In this document: piece by piece, positions 8,076 to 16,885 of the stretch
Position numbering within the stretch: the first letter of the stretch is position 1
How the letters are laid out: the number at the start of each line of letters is the position of its first letter
Assembly (NCBI GenBank): GCA_009720755.1
Contig: WNKV01000029.1
Location: 1 to 37,965 of the forward strand
From: Rhodoplanes serenus
Lineage (GTDB): Bacteria; Pseudomonadota; Alphaproteobacteria; Rhizobiales; Xanthobacteraceae
Reading direction: 5' to 3'
DNA: 37,965 nt
Notes under the pieces: generated by a model
The model's database searches: none
Told to the model about the DNA's origin: nothing
Seen by the model: only the letters and a program-made list of their open reading frames with translations
Program-made: the position numbers and the translations under genes

Positions 8076-10541
8076 ATGTTCAATCTGGCCGAATACCGCA
8101 ACAAGCCGCAGCGTCTCGCCGACTTCCTGCCTTGGGCGGCCCTGGTCGCACCCGGCGTCGTCCTGAACAAGGACGGCTCGCTCCAGCGCACGGCGCGGTT
8201 CCGGGGCCCGGACCTCGAGTCGGCGACCCCGGCCGAGCTGGTCGGCGTCGCCGGCCGGCTCGACAACGCGTTGCGTCGGCTCGGCTCCGGATGGGCCGTG
8301 TTTGTCGAGGCGAGCCGCATCGCGGCGCAGGACTATCCGGCCAGCAGCTTTCCGGACCCGGCCTCGGCGCTGGTCGACGCCGAGCGCCGCGCCCAGTTCG
8401 AGGAGGAAGGCCGCCACTTCGAGAGCGCCTACCATCTCACGCTTCTGTTCCTGCCGCCGGCCGAGGAGGCCGCGCGCGCCGAGGCCTGGCTGTACGAGGG
8501 CCGCACCCCTGACGGAAGTGCGTCTGGGAACGAGGTGCTCACGACCTTCATCGACCGCACCGATCGGGTGCTCGCCCTGATCGATGGATTCGTGCCGGAG
8601 GCCGCCTGGCTGTCGGACGGCGAGACGCTGACCTGGCTGCATGCCTGCGTCTCGACGCGGCGGCACCGGGTGCGGGTCCCCGAGGTGCCGATGTATCTCG
8701 ATGCGATCCTGGTCGACGAGCCGTTCACGGGTGGCCTCGCCCCGCGGCTCGGCAGCGCGCATCTGCGGGTCCTCACGGTGGCGGGCTTCCCGTCGGCGAC
8801 GTGGCCCGGAATCCTCGACGAGCTGAACCGGCTCGCCTTCCCGTACCGCTGGTCGACCCGGGCGATCTGCCTCGACAAGACCGATGCCGCCAAGGTGCTC
8901 GGCCGCATCCGCCGCCACTGGTTCGCCAAGCGCAAATCCGTCGCCGCGATCCTGAAGGAGGCGATGACCAACGAGACGTCGACGCTCCTCGACAACGACG
9001 CTCACAACAAGGCCCTCGATGCCGACGCCGCTCTCCAGGAGCTCGGCGCCGACCTCGCCGGCGAAGCCTACGTGACCGCGTCCGTCGTCGTTTGGGATGA
9101 TGACCCGAGCAGTGCCGACGAGAAGCTGCGGCTCGCCGCCAAGGTGATCGAAGGCCGCGGCTTCACCTGCATGCTGGAGGGCCTGAACGCCGTCGAGGCC
9201 TGGCTCGGCAGCCTCCCCGGGCACGTCTACGCCAATGTGCGCCAGCCGCCGATCTCGACCCAGAACCTCGCCCACATGATCCCGCTGTCGGCGGTCTGGG
9301 CCGGACCGGAGCGGAACCAGCACCTCGACGGACCGCCGCTCCTGTTCGCCCGGACCGAGGGCGCGACGCCGTTCCGGCTGTCGCTTCATGTCGGCGATGT
9401 CGGGCACACGCTGGTGATCGGCCCGACCGGCGCCGGCAAGAGCGTGCTGCTCGCGCTCATGGCGCTGCAGTTCCGCCGCTACCCAGACGCCCAGGTGTTC
9501 GCCTTCGACTTCGGCGGCTCGATCCGCACGGCCGCGCTCGCCATGGGCGGCGACTGGCACGATCTCGGCGGCGGGCTCTCCGAGGACGCGACCGAGCCGG
9601 TCGCGCTGGCGCCCCTGGCCGCGATCGACGATCCGGCCGAACGCGCCTGGGCGGCCGAATGGCTCGCCGCGATCCTCGACCGGGAGGGCGTGACGGTCAC
9701 GCCCGACGCCAAGGAGCACGTCTGGTCGGCCCTCACGTCGCTCGCCTCGGCGCCCGTGAACGAGCGGACCCTCACCGGGCTCACGGTGCTGCTGCAGTCC
9801 GCTGCGCTGAAGCAGGCGCTGAAGCCGTATTGCCTCGGCGGAGCGTGGGGGCGGCTCCTCGATGCCGAGTCCGAGCGGATCGGCGCGTCCGACGTCCAGG
9901 CCTACGAGACCGAGGGGCTGATCGAGACCGATGCCGCCCCGGCCGTCCTCACCTACCTGTTCCACCGGCTCGAGGCTCGCCTGGACGGCCGGCCGACCCT
10001 TCTGATCATCGACGAGGGCTGGCTCGTCCTCGAGGACCCGACCTTCGGGTCCCAGGTCCGGGAATGGCTCAAGACGCTGCGCAAGAAGAACGCCAGCGTG
10101 GTGTTCGCGACCCAGTCGCTCGCCGACATCGAGACCAGCACGATCGCGCCGGCCATCGTCGAGAGCTGCCCGACGCGGCTATTCCTGCCCAACGATCGCG
10201 CCGTCGAGCCGCAGATCGCCGCCATCTACCGGCGCTTCGGCCTCAACGAGCGCCAGATCGAGATCCTCGCCCGGGCGACACCGAAGCGCGACTACTACTG
10301 CCAGTCGCGCCGCGGCAACCGGCTGTTCGAGCTCGGCCTCGGCGAGGTCGCGCTCGCCTTCTGCGCGGCGTCCTCCAAGTCCGATCAGTCCGCCATCGCC
10401 GAGACTCTCCGCGAGCACGGCCGCGCCGGCTTCGCCGCCGCCTGGCTGCGGCGCAAGGGGCTCGCCTGGGCCGCCGATCTTCTGGCCGAGCAGACATCCC
10501 AGGACATCGCGACGCCATCCGCCACGGAGGTCAGCCCATGA
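8076..10541 (+). CDS. trbE: TrbE, VirB4-type conjugation ATPase
   Basis: 821-aa ATPase, the largest Trb protein and the energy source for assembly of the mating channel. The N-terminal CagE/VirB4 domain begins LAEYRNKPQRLADFLPW. Walker A is GPTGAGKS (residues 449-456), Walker B is LLIIDEGWLVLED (near residue 645), and the ARNASVVFATQS-type motif follows (KKNASVVFATQSL), all as in VirB4. Length is normal. No good ribosome site precedes the ATG at 8076, which again suggests coupling to trbD. The stop overlaps the trbJ ATG. Confidence 0.96.
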   Translation: MFNLAEYRNKPQRLADFLPWAALVAPGVVLNKDGSLQRTARFRGPDLESATPAELVGVAGRLDNALRRLGSGWAVFVEASRIAAQDYPASSFPDPASALVDAERRAQFEEEGRHFESAYHLTLLFLPPAEEAARAEAWLYEGRTPDGSASGNEVLTTFIDRTDRVLALIDGFVPEAAWLSDGETLTWLHACVSTRRHRVRVPEVPMYLDAILVDEPFTGGLAPRLGSAHLRVLTVAGFPSATWPGILDELNRLAFPYRWSTRAICLDKTDAAKVLGRIRRHWFAKRKSVAAILKEAMTNETSTLLDNDAHNKALDADAALQELGADLAGEAYVTASVVVWDDDPSSADEKLRLAAKVIEGRGFTCMLEGLNAVEAWLGSLPGHVYANVRQPPISTQNLAHMIPLSAVWAGPERNQHLDGPPLLFARTEGATPFRLSLHVGDVGHTLVIGPTGAGKSVLLALMALQFRRYPDAQVFAFDFGGSIRTAALAMGGDWHDLGGGLSEDATEPVALAPLAAIDDPAERAWAAEWLAAILDREGVTVTPDAKEHVWSALTSLASAPVNERTLTGLTVLLQSAALKQALKPYCLGGAWGRLLDAESERIGASDVQAYETEGLIETDAAPAVLTYLFHRLEARLDGRPTLLIIDEGWLVLEDPTFGSQVREWLKTLRKKNASVVFATQSLADIETSTIAPAIVESCPTRLFLPNDRAVEPQIAAIYRRFGLNERQIEILARATPKRDYYCQSRRGNRLFELGLGEVALAFCAASSKSDQSAIAETLREHGRAGFAAAWLRRKGLAWAADLLAEQTSQDIATPSATEVSP

Positions 10542-11299
10542 GCCGGCAGTGCTCCCGCCGTTCGTTCTTCGGAAGCGCGATCCGTGTTTCGGCCGGGGTG
10601 GGCGTGCTCGCCGTCGTGTCGACGGCCGGCTCCGCCCAGATGCTCGTCTATGATCCCTCGAACTATGCCCAGAACGTGCTGCAGGCCGCCCGCTCGCTCG
10701 AGCAGATCAACAATCAGATCACCGGCCTGCAGAACCAGGCCCGGATGCTGCTCAACCAGGCCCGGAACTTGGCGAGCCTGCCGTACTCGTCACAGCAGAC
10801 GATCCAGCAGTCGTTCCAGAGGACGCGGCAGCTCCTCGATCAGGTCCAGCGCATCTCCTTCGACCTCGACCAGATCGACCGCAGCTTCACGCGGAGCTAC
10901 CCGCAAGCCTATTCCGGCACCGCCTCGTCGCAGCAGCTCGCCTCCGACGCCAAGGAGCGCTGGCAGACCTCCCATGCCGCGTTCCAGGATTCGCTGCGGG
11001 TCCAGGCCGGCGCCGTGCAGTCGCTCGACACGACCCGCGGCGAGACCGACACGCTCGTCGCCGCGAGCCAGGCCGCCGTCGGCGCCCTGCAGGCGGCCCA
11101 GGCCGGCAACCAGCTCATCGCCTTGCTGATCCGCCAGCTCGCAGACCTGACCGCGGTCCTCGCGGCGCAGGCCCGGGCCGACAGCCTCTCGGGCGCCCGC
11201 AGCAGTGCCAGCCAGGAGCAGGCACGCGCCCAGCTCGACCGCTTCCTCACCACGGGCCAGGGCTACCAGGCCCAGCCCGTCCGCATGTTCAGCCCGTAG
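10538..11299 (+). CDS. trbJ: TrbJ, VirB5-like periplasmic protein
   Basis: 253-aa exported protein of the T4SS, thought to act as a minor pilus-tip or adhesion component. The N-terminus carries SRRSFFGS before a hydrophobic stretch ending at STAGSAQ, so the signal resembles a twin-arginine signal more than a plain Sec one. The mature part is rich in Gln/Asn and strongly helical, with the family pattern VYDPSNYAQNVLQAARSLEQINNQI and later LLIRQLADL near the C-terminus. Start overlaps the trbE stop; trbK follows after 11 bases. Confidence 0.92.
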   Translation: MSRQCSRRSFFGSAIRVSAGVGVLAVVSTAGSAQMLVYDPSNYAQNVLQAARSLEQINNQITGLQNQARMLLNQARNLASLPYSSQQTIQQSFQRTRQLLDQVQRISFDLDQIDRSFTRSYPQAYSGTASSQQLASDAKERWQTSHAAFQDSLRVQAGAVQSLDTTRGETDTLVAASQAAVGALQAAQAGNQLIALLIRQLADLTAVLAAQARADSLSGARSSASQEQARAQLDRFLTTGQGYQAQPVRMFSP

Positions 11300-11310
11300 G
11301 GGAGGATGGA

Positions 11311-11697
11311 ATGACCGCCAAGACCCTGGTTCGTGTCGTCGTGGTCGCGCTCGCCGGCGCCTCTGTCGTGACGGCCGTCGCCGTCACGGGCCGAATGGCC
11401 GAGGAGCCGGGCCGCGCGCCTGAGATGCCGGCCGGCCCGGCCGGCGATCCGCTGGCGCGCGAGCTCGCCCGCTGCAAGCGGTTGCGTCTGGCCGAAGCCG
11501 ACGATGCGGCCTGTCGGGCGGTCTGGGCCAAGAACCAGGACCGCTTCTTCGGATCGAGCCGGAGCACGGAGGTACCGACCGGGTCCGTTCGACCGGAGAC
11601 GAGCGTCCGGTCTCCCGGCTCCCCGGGCGACGAGCCATCGCCATTGGCGCCCAACGCCGAGCCGCGGCGGCCCGCGAGCCACGGGGCGGTCGACTGA
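11311..11697 (+). CDS. trbK: TrbK-alt, putative entry-exclusion protein
   Basis: 128-aa protein with a membrane or signal segment (residues 6-26) and a periplasmic tail. The conserved block is DPLARELARCKRLRLAEAD with two cysteines (C55 and C68) and CRAVWAKNQDRFF, which matches the alternative TrbK family found between trbJ and trbL in alphaproteobacterial elements. It is not a lipoprotein like IncP TrbK. The C-terminal 45 residues are Pro/Ser-rich and probably disordered. A strong ribosome site (GGAGGATGG) precedes the ATG. Entry exclusion is the assumed role by position and family. Confidence 0.85.
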   Translation: MTAKTLVRVVVVALAGASVVTAVAVTGRMAEEPGRAPEMPAGPAGDPLARELARCKRLRLAEADDAACRAVWAKNQDRFFGSSRSTEVPTGSVRPETSVRSPGSPGDEPSPLAPNAEPRRPASHGAVD

Positions 11698-11698
11698 C

Positions 11699-12940
11699 AT
11701 GAACACCGGCATCATCGACCGCTTCACCGAGGTGTTCTCGCGCTACATCGATTCCGGCTTCGGCCTGCTCGGCGGCGAGGTCGCGTTCCTCGCCTCCACA
11801 CTGATCGTCATCGACGTGACGCTGGCCGGCCTGTTCTGGGCGTCCGGCAATGGCGAGGACGTCATCACCCGCCTGGTCCAGAAGACCCTCTATGTCGGGT
11901 TCTTCGCCTTCCTCATCGGCAACTTCAACCGCCTTGCCGGGCTGGTGTTCGAGTCCTTCGCCGGGCTCGGCCTGAAGGCCTCCGGGTCGAGCCTCTCGGC
12001 CGACCAGTTCCTGCAGCCGGGCCGCATCGCCCAGGTCGGCATCGACGCCGGCAAGCCGATCCTCGCCGCTGCGGGACAGCTCGTCGGCTACGTGTCGTTC
12101 TTCGAGAACTTCATCCAGATCGCCGTGCTGCTGATCGCCTGGTTCGTCGTGCTCGTCGCCTTCTTCATCCTGGCGATCCAGCTGTTCGTGACCCTGATCG
12201 AGTTCAAGCTGACGACGCTCGCCGGCTTCGTGCTCGTCCCGTTCGGCCTCTTCGCCAAGACCGCGTTCCTGGCCGAGCGCGTGCTCGGCAACGTCGTCTC
12301 CTCCGGCATCAAGGTGCTGGTGCTGGCCGTCGTGATCGGCATCGGCACGACCTTGTTCGGCGAGTTCCCCCGCGGCTTCGGCGGCGGCCAGCCGACCTTC
12401 GAGGACGCGATGGCGCTCGCCCTCGGCGCATTGGCGCTGCTCGGCCTCGGCATCTTCGGGCCCGGCATCGCCAACGGTCTCGTCAGCGGCGGCCCGCAGC
12501 TCGGCGCCGGCGCCGCGGTCGGCACCGCGCTCGCGGCGGGCGGCATCGGTGCCGTCGGCGCGATCGGTGTGCGCTCCGGTATCGGCGCGCTCGCCGGTGC
12601 CGCGCGCGGCGGAGCCGGTGCGGCCGGAGGGGCCGTCTCGGCCTACCGGACGGGCGCCGCAGCCTCCGGCGCCACCGGCCTGAAGGCGGCGGCCGCCGGG
12701 GCAGGGGGCGTCGCCCGCGCCGGGGTTGCTGCCGTCGCCGATCGCTTCGGTGCGATGGTCCGGCCTTCCGGCGGGGCCGCGTCCGCAGGAGGCGGCTCGT
12801 CAGCCGGTCCCCCTGCATGGGCGCAGAACCTGCGCCGCCATCAGACCGCCGCCCATGGCGCCTCGGTCGCTGCACACGCCGTCCGCTCCGGTGATCACGG
12901 CGGTGGCGGCAGCTCGATTCCCTTGTCGGAGGATCGCTGA
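11699..12940 (+). CDS. trbL: TrbL, VirB6-type polytopic membrane protein
   Basis: 413-aa inner-membrane channel component. The N-terminal half has five to seven hydrophobic helices between about residues 20 and 265, with the family landmarks FLASTLIVIDVTLAGLFWA and ALLLIAWFVV-type segments, ITLIEFKLTTLAGFVLVPFG, and GIANGLVSGGPQLG near residue 260. After that comes a long Gly/Ala-rich low-complexity tail, normal for TrbL. It starts one base after the trbK stop and its last base is the first base of trbF (TGATG). Confidence 0.94.
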   Translation: MNTGIIDRFTEVFSRYIDSGFGLLGGEVAFLASTLIVIDVTLAGLFWASGNGEDVITRLVQKTLYVGFFAFLIGNFNRLAGLVFESFAGLGLKASGSSLSADQFLQPGRIAQVGIDAGKPILAAAGQLVGYVSFFENFIQIAVLLIAWFVVLVAFFILAIQLFVTLIEFKLTTLAGFVLVPFGLFAKTAFLAERVLGNVVSSGIKVLVLAVVIGIGTTLFGEFPRGFGGGQPTFEDAMALALGALALLGLGIFGPGIANGLVSGGPQLGAGAAVGTALAAGGIGAVGAIGVRSGIGALAGAARGGAGAAGGAVSAYRTGAAASGATGLKAAAAGAGGVARAGVAAVADRFGAMVRPSGGAASAGGGSSAGPPAWAQNLRRHQTAAHGASVAAHAVRSGDHGGGGSSIPLSEDR

Positions 12941-13626
12941 TGATCGCCTTCCGCCGTCCCTCGGTGCGTTACGGCCGTACGCCCGAGCCCGAGACGCCCT
13001 ACCAGAAGGCCGGACAGGTCTGGGACGAGCGGATCGGCTCCGCCCGGGTGCAGGCTCGCAACTGGCGGCTCATGGCGTTCGGCACTCTCGCGCTGGCCGG
13101 GGGCCTTGCGATCGGCCTCGTCTGGCAGCACGCCCGCGGCGCCGTCACCCCCTGGGTCGTCGAGGTCGACCGGCAGGGTCGGGCCCAGGCCGTCGCCCCG
13201 GCTCTTGGCGACTATCGCCCCAGCGACCCGCAGATCGCCTGGCACCTCGCCCACTTCATCGAGAACGTGCGGGCGCTCCCGGCCGATCCGGTCATCGTCC
13301 GCCAGAGCTGGCTCGCGGCCTACGACTTCGTCACCGACAAGGGCGCGCTCGCCCTCAACGACCATGCCCGGGTCCACGATCCCTTCGCCAGGATCGGCAA
13401 GGTCCAGGTGACGGTCGAGATCGCGAGCGTGGTGCGCGCTTCGCCCGACAGCTTCCGGGTCGCCTGGATCGAGCGGCGCTACGAGAACGGCAGCCTCGCC
13501 GTGACCGAGCGATGGGTCGCCATCCTCACCATCGTGCTCGACCTGCCGCGCGACGCCGAGCGCCTGCGCAAGAACCCGCTCGGCATCTACGTCCATTCCC
13601 TCGCCTGGTCCAAGGAGCTCGGCTGA
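12940..13626 (+). CDS. trbF: TrbF, VirB8-type assembly factor
   Basis: 228-aa bitopic inner-membrane protein that nucleates the T4SS. A cytoplasmic N-terminus with TPYQKAGQVWDERIGSARVQ leads to one membrane helix (about residues 43-62) and a periplasmic VirB8/NTF2-like domain with VTPWVVEVDRQG, YRPSDPQIAWHLAHFI and a closing NPLGIYVHSLAWSKEL. These are the standard TrbF landmarks. Both ends overlap their neighbours by one base. Confidence 0.94.
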   Translation: MIAFRRPSVRYGRTPEPETPYQKAGQVWDERIGSARVQARNWRLMAFGTLALAGGLAIGLVWQHARGAVTPWVVEVDRQGRAQAVAPALGDYRPSDPQIAWHLAHFIENVRALPADPVIVRQSWLAAYDFVTDKGALALNDHARVHDPFARIGKVQVTVEIASVVRASPDSFRVAWIERRYENGSLAVTERWVAILTIVLDLPRDAERLRKNPLGIYVHSLAWSKELG

Positions 13627-14615
13627 TGCGGCCTCGTTCGCTCGTCCTCTGCGTCGTCACCGCATCCCTGCTCGCGGGCTGCGCGACCTTCAAGCCGCCC
13701 GGGATCGCGTATGACGATCCGCCGGAGCCCGCCTCCCTGGTCGCCGAGCCACCGCGACCCGTGGAGGTGGTGGAGCTGCCCAAGCCGCTGCCGCTCCCGG
13801 GCCAGCTCAAGCCGCTTCCGGGCGGCAGGTCGCCGCCGGAGCCGCGCGATCCCCGCCAGCGGGTCGACCGTGCCAACACGGCGGCGCGGGTCGAGCCGAG
13901 CCGGGCCGGCTACATCAATGCCGTTCAGGTCTATCCCTTCTCGGAGGGCGCCCTCTACCAGGTCTATGCCGCCCCCGGGCAGGTCACCGACATCGCCCTG
14001 CAGGAGGGCGAGCAGCTCGTCGGCTCCGGCCCGATCGCGGCCGGCGACACGGTGCGCTGGATCATCGGTGACGCCGAGAGCGGCACCAGCGCGGCGAAGC
14101 GGATCCACGTTCTGGTCAAGCCGACCCGGCCCGACCTCGTCACCAATCTGGTCATCAACACCGACCGCCGGACCTATCACCTCGAGCTGCGCTCGACCGA
14201 GAAGACCTACATGGCCTCGGTCTCTTGGGACTACCCGCACGACCGGCTGATCGCGCTGCACCAACGCAACGCCGTCGCCGAGACAGCTGCTCCGGTCGCG
14301 ACCGGGCTCGAGGTCGACGCCTTGCGGTTCCGCTACGTGATCGACGGCGACGCGCCGCCCTGGCGGCCGCTGCGCGCCTTCGACGACGGCAAGAAGGTCT
14401 ACATCGCGTTCCCGCGCGGCATCGGCCAGGGCGAGATGCCGCCGCTGTTCATCGTCGGCCCGGAGGGCAAGACCTCGGAGCTCGTGAACTATCGGGTCCG
14501 CGGCAATCACATGATCGTCGACCGCCTGTTCGCGGCGGCCGAGCTGCGCCTCGGCGACGGCGGCTCCGAACGGCGCGTCCGTATCGTGCGCACCGACGGG
14601 AGAGCCGGGTGGTGA
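13626..14615 (+). CDS. trbG: TrbG, VirB9-type outer-membrane complex protein
   Basis: 329-aa periplasmic/outer-membrane component. The signal ends in a lipobox LLAGC, which would make C19 the lipidated residue; this is more VirB7-like than usual for VirB9 but common in TrbG. A proline-rich linker (residues 30-75) precedes the beta-rich VirB9 domain with AVQVYPFSEGALYQVYAAPGQ, the TNLVINTDRRTYHLEL block and a C-terminal VDRLFAAAELRLG. Start shares a base with the trbF stop; the trbI GTG overlaps its stop. Confidence 0.94.
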   Translation: MRPRSLVLCVVTASLLAGCATFKPPGIAYDDPPEPASLVAEPPRPVEVVELPKPLPLPGQLKPLPGGRSPPEPRDPRQRVDRANTAARVEPSRAGYINAVQVYPFSEGALYQVYAAPGQVTDIALQEGEQLVGSGPIAAGDTVRWIIGDAESGTSAAKRIHVLVKPTRPDLVTNLVINTDRRTYHLELRSTEKTYMASVSWDYPHDRLIALHQRNAVAETAAPVATGLEVDALRFRYVIDGDAPPWRPLRAFDDGKKVYIAFPRGIGQGEMPPLFIVGPEGKTSELVNYRVRGNHMIVDRLFAAAELRLGDGGSERRVRIVRTDGRAGW

Positions 14616-15832
14616 GCGAGCGCGCCGACCATTCCTCCGGCACGAACGACCTCGAGGCCGGGCTCCGCCTCCGGCCCGAGCACCCGCCCGTCATGCGGCT
14701 CTCCCGCAAGGTGCTGGTCGGGCTTCTCGCCGGCGCGTCGATCGTCGTGTCCGGCGCGCTGATCTGGGGACTGTCCCGCGACAAGCCCAAGCCGACCGGC
14801 GGCGGCGAGCTCTACAGCACCGAGCACAAGCCGCTGCCCGACGCGATCGCCGCCTTGCCCCGCGATTACGCGGCCGTCCCCAAGCCGGCTGCGTCGGCTG
14901 TCCCTGCCGGCGTGCCCCAGCTCGGGCCGCCGCTGCCGGGCGATCTCGGCCGGCCGATGCTGAGCGCCGGCGTCACCCCGCCCGACCCGTCGCACGCGGC
15001 GGATCCGGCCCAGCAACGCTCCGCCCAGGAGCAGGAGGCGGCGCGCACCAGCCGGCTGTTCGCTTCGGCGACCACGACAGCGCGGGTAGCTGCGCCGACT
15101 GCACCGGTGCTCCAACCGGCGGACCCCGCCGCCGCGCCGGCGGCGCATTCCGACACGCAGCCGCTCGACGCCGACTGGGGCCAGAACCTTCAGGACCGCA
15201 AGCTCGCCTTCCTCAATGCCGCCGTCGACCGCAAGACCGTCAGCCCCGATCGCCTCGCCGCACCGCCATCGCGTTACGTCGTCCAGGCCGGCGCCGTGAT
15301 CGCGGCCGCGCTGATCACCGGCATTCGTTCGGATCTGCCCGGCCAGGTCACGGCCCAGGTGACCGAGCATGTCTATGACAGCCCGACCGGCCGATACCTG
15401 CTCGTGCCCCAGGGATCGAAGCTGATCGGCGTCTACGACAGCCAGGTCGCGTTCGGACAGGATCGCATCCTCCTGGTCTGGACCCGGCTCATCCTCCCGA
15501 ACGGCCGCTCGATCGTGCTCGAGCGACAGCCCGCCGCCGACCCGCAAGGCTTCGCTGGGCTCGAGGACGAGGTCGACCACCATTGGGGCCGTCTGTTCAT
15601 GGCGGCGGCCCTCTCGACGCTGCTCGGCGTCGGCTCCGAGCTCGGCGCGAGCGACACCGAGAGCGAGCTCTTCCGCGCGCTTCGGCGCGGCGGCAGCACC
15701 AGCCTGAACCAGACCGGCCAGCAGATCGTCCGCCGCAACCTGAACATCCAGCCGACCCTGACGATCCGGCCGGGATTCCCGGTCCGTGTCATCGTCAACC
15801 GCGACCTCGTCCTCGCGCCGTATCGGGGATGA
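14612..15832 (+). CDS. trbI: TrbI, VirB10-type channel scaffold
   Basis: 406-aa protein spanning from inner to outer membrane. A cytoplasmic N-terminus, one helix (about residues 34-53), a long proline/alanine-rich periplasmic region (60-185) and the conserved C-terminal VirB10 domain are in the expected order. Landmarks are VVQAGAVIAAALITGIRSDLPG, GRYLLVPQGSKLIGVYDS, LPNGRSIVLE and the end FPVRVIVNRDLVLAPY. GTG at 14612 overlaps the trbG stop; GTG at 14609 is an equal alternative. The tandem of trbI and a DUF2274 gene is typical for these elements. Confidence 0.95.
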   Translation: MSERADHSSGTNDLEAGLRLRPEHPPVMRLSRKVLVGLLAGASIVVSGALIWGLSRDKPKPTGGGELYSTEHKPLPDAIAALPRDYAAVPKPAASAVPAGVPQLGPPLPGDLGRPMLSAGVTPPDPSHAADPAQQRSAQEQEAARTSRLFASATTTARVAAPTAPVLQPADPAAAPAAHSDTQPLDADWGQNLQDRKLAFLNAAVDRKTVSPDRLAAPPSRYVVQAGAVIAAALITGIRSDLPGQVTAQVTEHVYDSPTGRYLLVPQGSKLIGVYDSQVAFGQDRILLVWTRLILPNGRSIVLERQPAADPQGFAGLEDEVDHHWGRLFMAAALSTLLGVGSELGASDTESELFRALRRGGSTSLNQTGQQIVRRNLNIQPTLTIRPGFPVRVIVNRDLVLAPYRG

Positions 15833-15863
15833 GTTGGACCACGCTCACGTGAAGAGGACCACC

Positions 15864-16079
15864 ATGGACAAGTTGAAGCTCTCGGAGCTGCTCGACGACA
15901 AGCCCGTCAAGCTCACCCTCGATCTGCCCGCCCAGGTCAACCGCGATCTCGTCGCCTACGCCGAGCTGCTCGGCCGCAACACCGGGCAGGCGGTCGAGCC
16001 TGCGCGTCTGATTCCGCCGATGATCGCACGCTTCATGGCGACGGATCGGGCGTTCATCAAGACGCGAAAGGCCAAGTAG
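15864..16079 (+). CDS. DUF2274 protein next to trbI
   Basis: 71-aa soluble protein with the family pattern KLKLSELLDDKPVKLTLDLP, RDLVAYAELLGR-TGQ, and PPMIARFMATDRAF. It looks like a ribbon-helix-helix-type small DNA-binding fold (beta strand KLTLDLPAQVNRD followed by two helices), which is inference. The family is almost always found directly after trbI, so it may regulate or cap the trb operon. The ATG has AGAGG seven bases upstream; the gap to trbI is 31 bases. Confidence 0.9.
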   Translation: MDKLKLSELLDDKPVKLTLDLPAQVNRDLVAYAELLGRNTGQAVEPARLIPPMIARFMATDRAFIKTRKAK

Positions 16080-16251
16080 CCGTGTTGCTCTGGGTCCGGC
16101 GTCGTGTTGCGCGCCGAGCCTGGGTGTGGGGCAGGTTGGTCACCGTACTCCGTTCAGGAGGCAAGGCGCATATCGTGCCTCGACCGCGCTGTTCAGAGGA
16201 AAGGACGCCCGTCGAGTCCAACATGACCAGAAAACAGGTCGCAGCCCCGTT

Positions 16252-16578
16252 ATGCCTGAACGCCATCGATCGCACCGCCAGCCTAATTCGATTGCTGCGA
16301 GTGATGCCTGGGATCACCTTGCCGGAGATGATGCCTCACGCGTCGATCCGCGTGCGTTCGGTCTGCTGAAGGCAACCTACAGCGTCGCCGAGACCCTGGA
16401 GCTGCTCAGTGTCGGCCGAACCTCTCTGTACGCGGCAGTCAAGCGCGGCGACCTCACACCGATCAAGTTCGGCAGGAAGACCCTGTTCTGCGCCATGGAC
16501 CTCGCGGCATTCCTGATACGATTGAAGGACGAAGCGGCGGTCTCCCACACTCTTGGCTTTCGACGACGACGAGTTTGA
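16252..16578 (+). CDS. excisionase-type helix-turn-helix protein
   Basis: 108-aa protein with a C-terminal MerR/excisionase-like winged helix (HTH_17): TYSVAETLELLSVGRTSLYA followed by AVKRGDLTPIKFGRKTLF and an MDLAAFLIRL helix. The first 40 residues are polar and low in structure; ATG at 16252 is chosen, though the true start could be closer to the domain. In related trb-type integrative elements a gene like this sits between the DUF2274 gene and the replication/partition genes and may act as recombination directionality or replication control factor. Here those later genes are missing. Confidence 0.75.
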   Translation: MPERHRSHRQPNSIAASDAWDHLAGDDASRVDPRAFGLLKATYSVAETLELLSVGRTSLYAAVKRGDLTPIKFGRKTLFCAMDLAAFLIRLKDEAAVSHTLGFRRRRV

Positions 16579-16885
16579 CCCGAAACGTCGAGGGGTTCTT
16601 CGCGAAGTCGACCATCCCTATCGGCTTGCTATCAACTGCCTCATTGAGCGGATGTTGTCTGTGCAGTCTGCCTCGGCAGTGACGCGGGACGACACGGAAT
16701 CCAAAGTCTCAGCCGACGATTTGCGGGGCCGTTTGTGGGTTTCGCTCCTAGCGGTCGGCCATGAAATTGAAATTCAAGAAGAAAATGAAACTCCAGAATC
16801 CCACTCCCTCCGCCAGCGAAATTCCCGTCTTGTATCTTTCTTAAATTCAGCAACTTACCGCGACGCACAATGCAGCGTACCCTAA
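16553..16885 (+). CDS. uncertain open frame after the HTH gene
   Basis: A possible 110-aa acidic protein from a TTG start (MAFDDDEFDPKRRG...), overlapping the HTH gene end by 26 bases. I do not recognise it. Its base composition is lower in GC than the surroundings, with AT-rich stretches near 16760-16860. No motif, signal or membrane segment is visible. It may be real foreign DNA or just an open frame across a deletion scar between the HTH gene and the integrase remnant. Confidence 0.25.
   Translation: MAFDDDEFDPKRRGVLREVDHPYRLAINCLIERMLSVQSASAVTRDDTESKVSADDLRGRLWVSLLAVGHEIEIQEENETPESHSLRQRNSRLVSFLNSATYRDAQCSVP

Noticed and set aside
16082-16369. A 95-codon open frame after the DUF2274 gene
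   Set aside because: Composition is unlike a protein and it overlaps the better supported helix-turn-helix gene in another frame.
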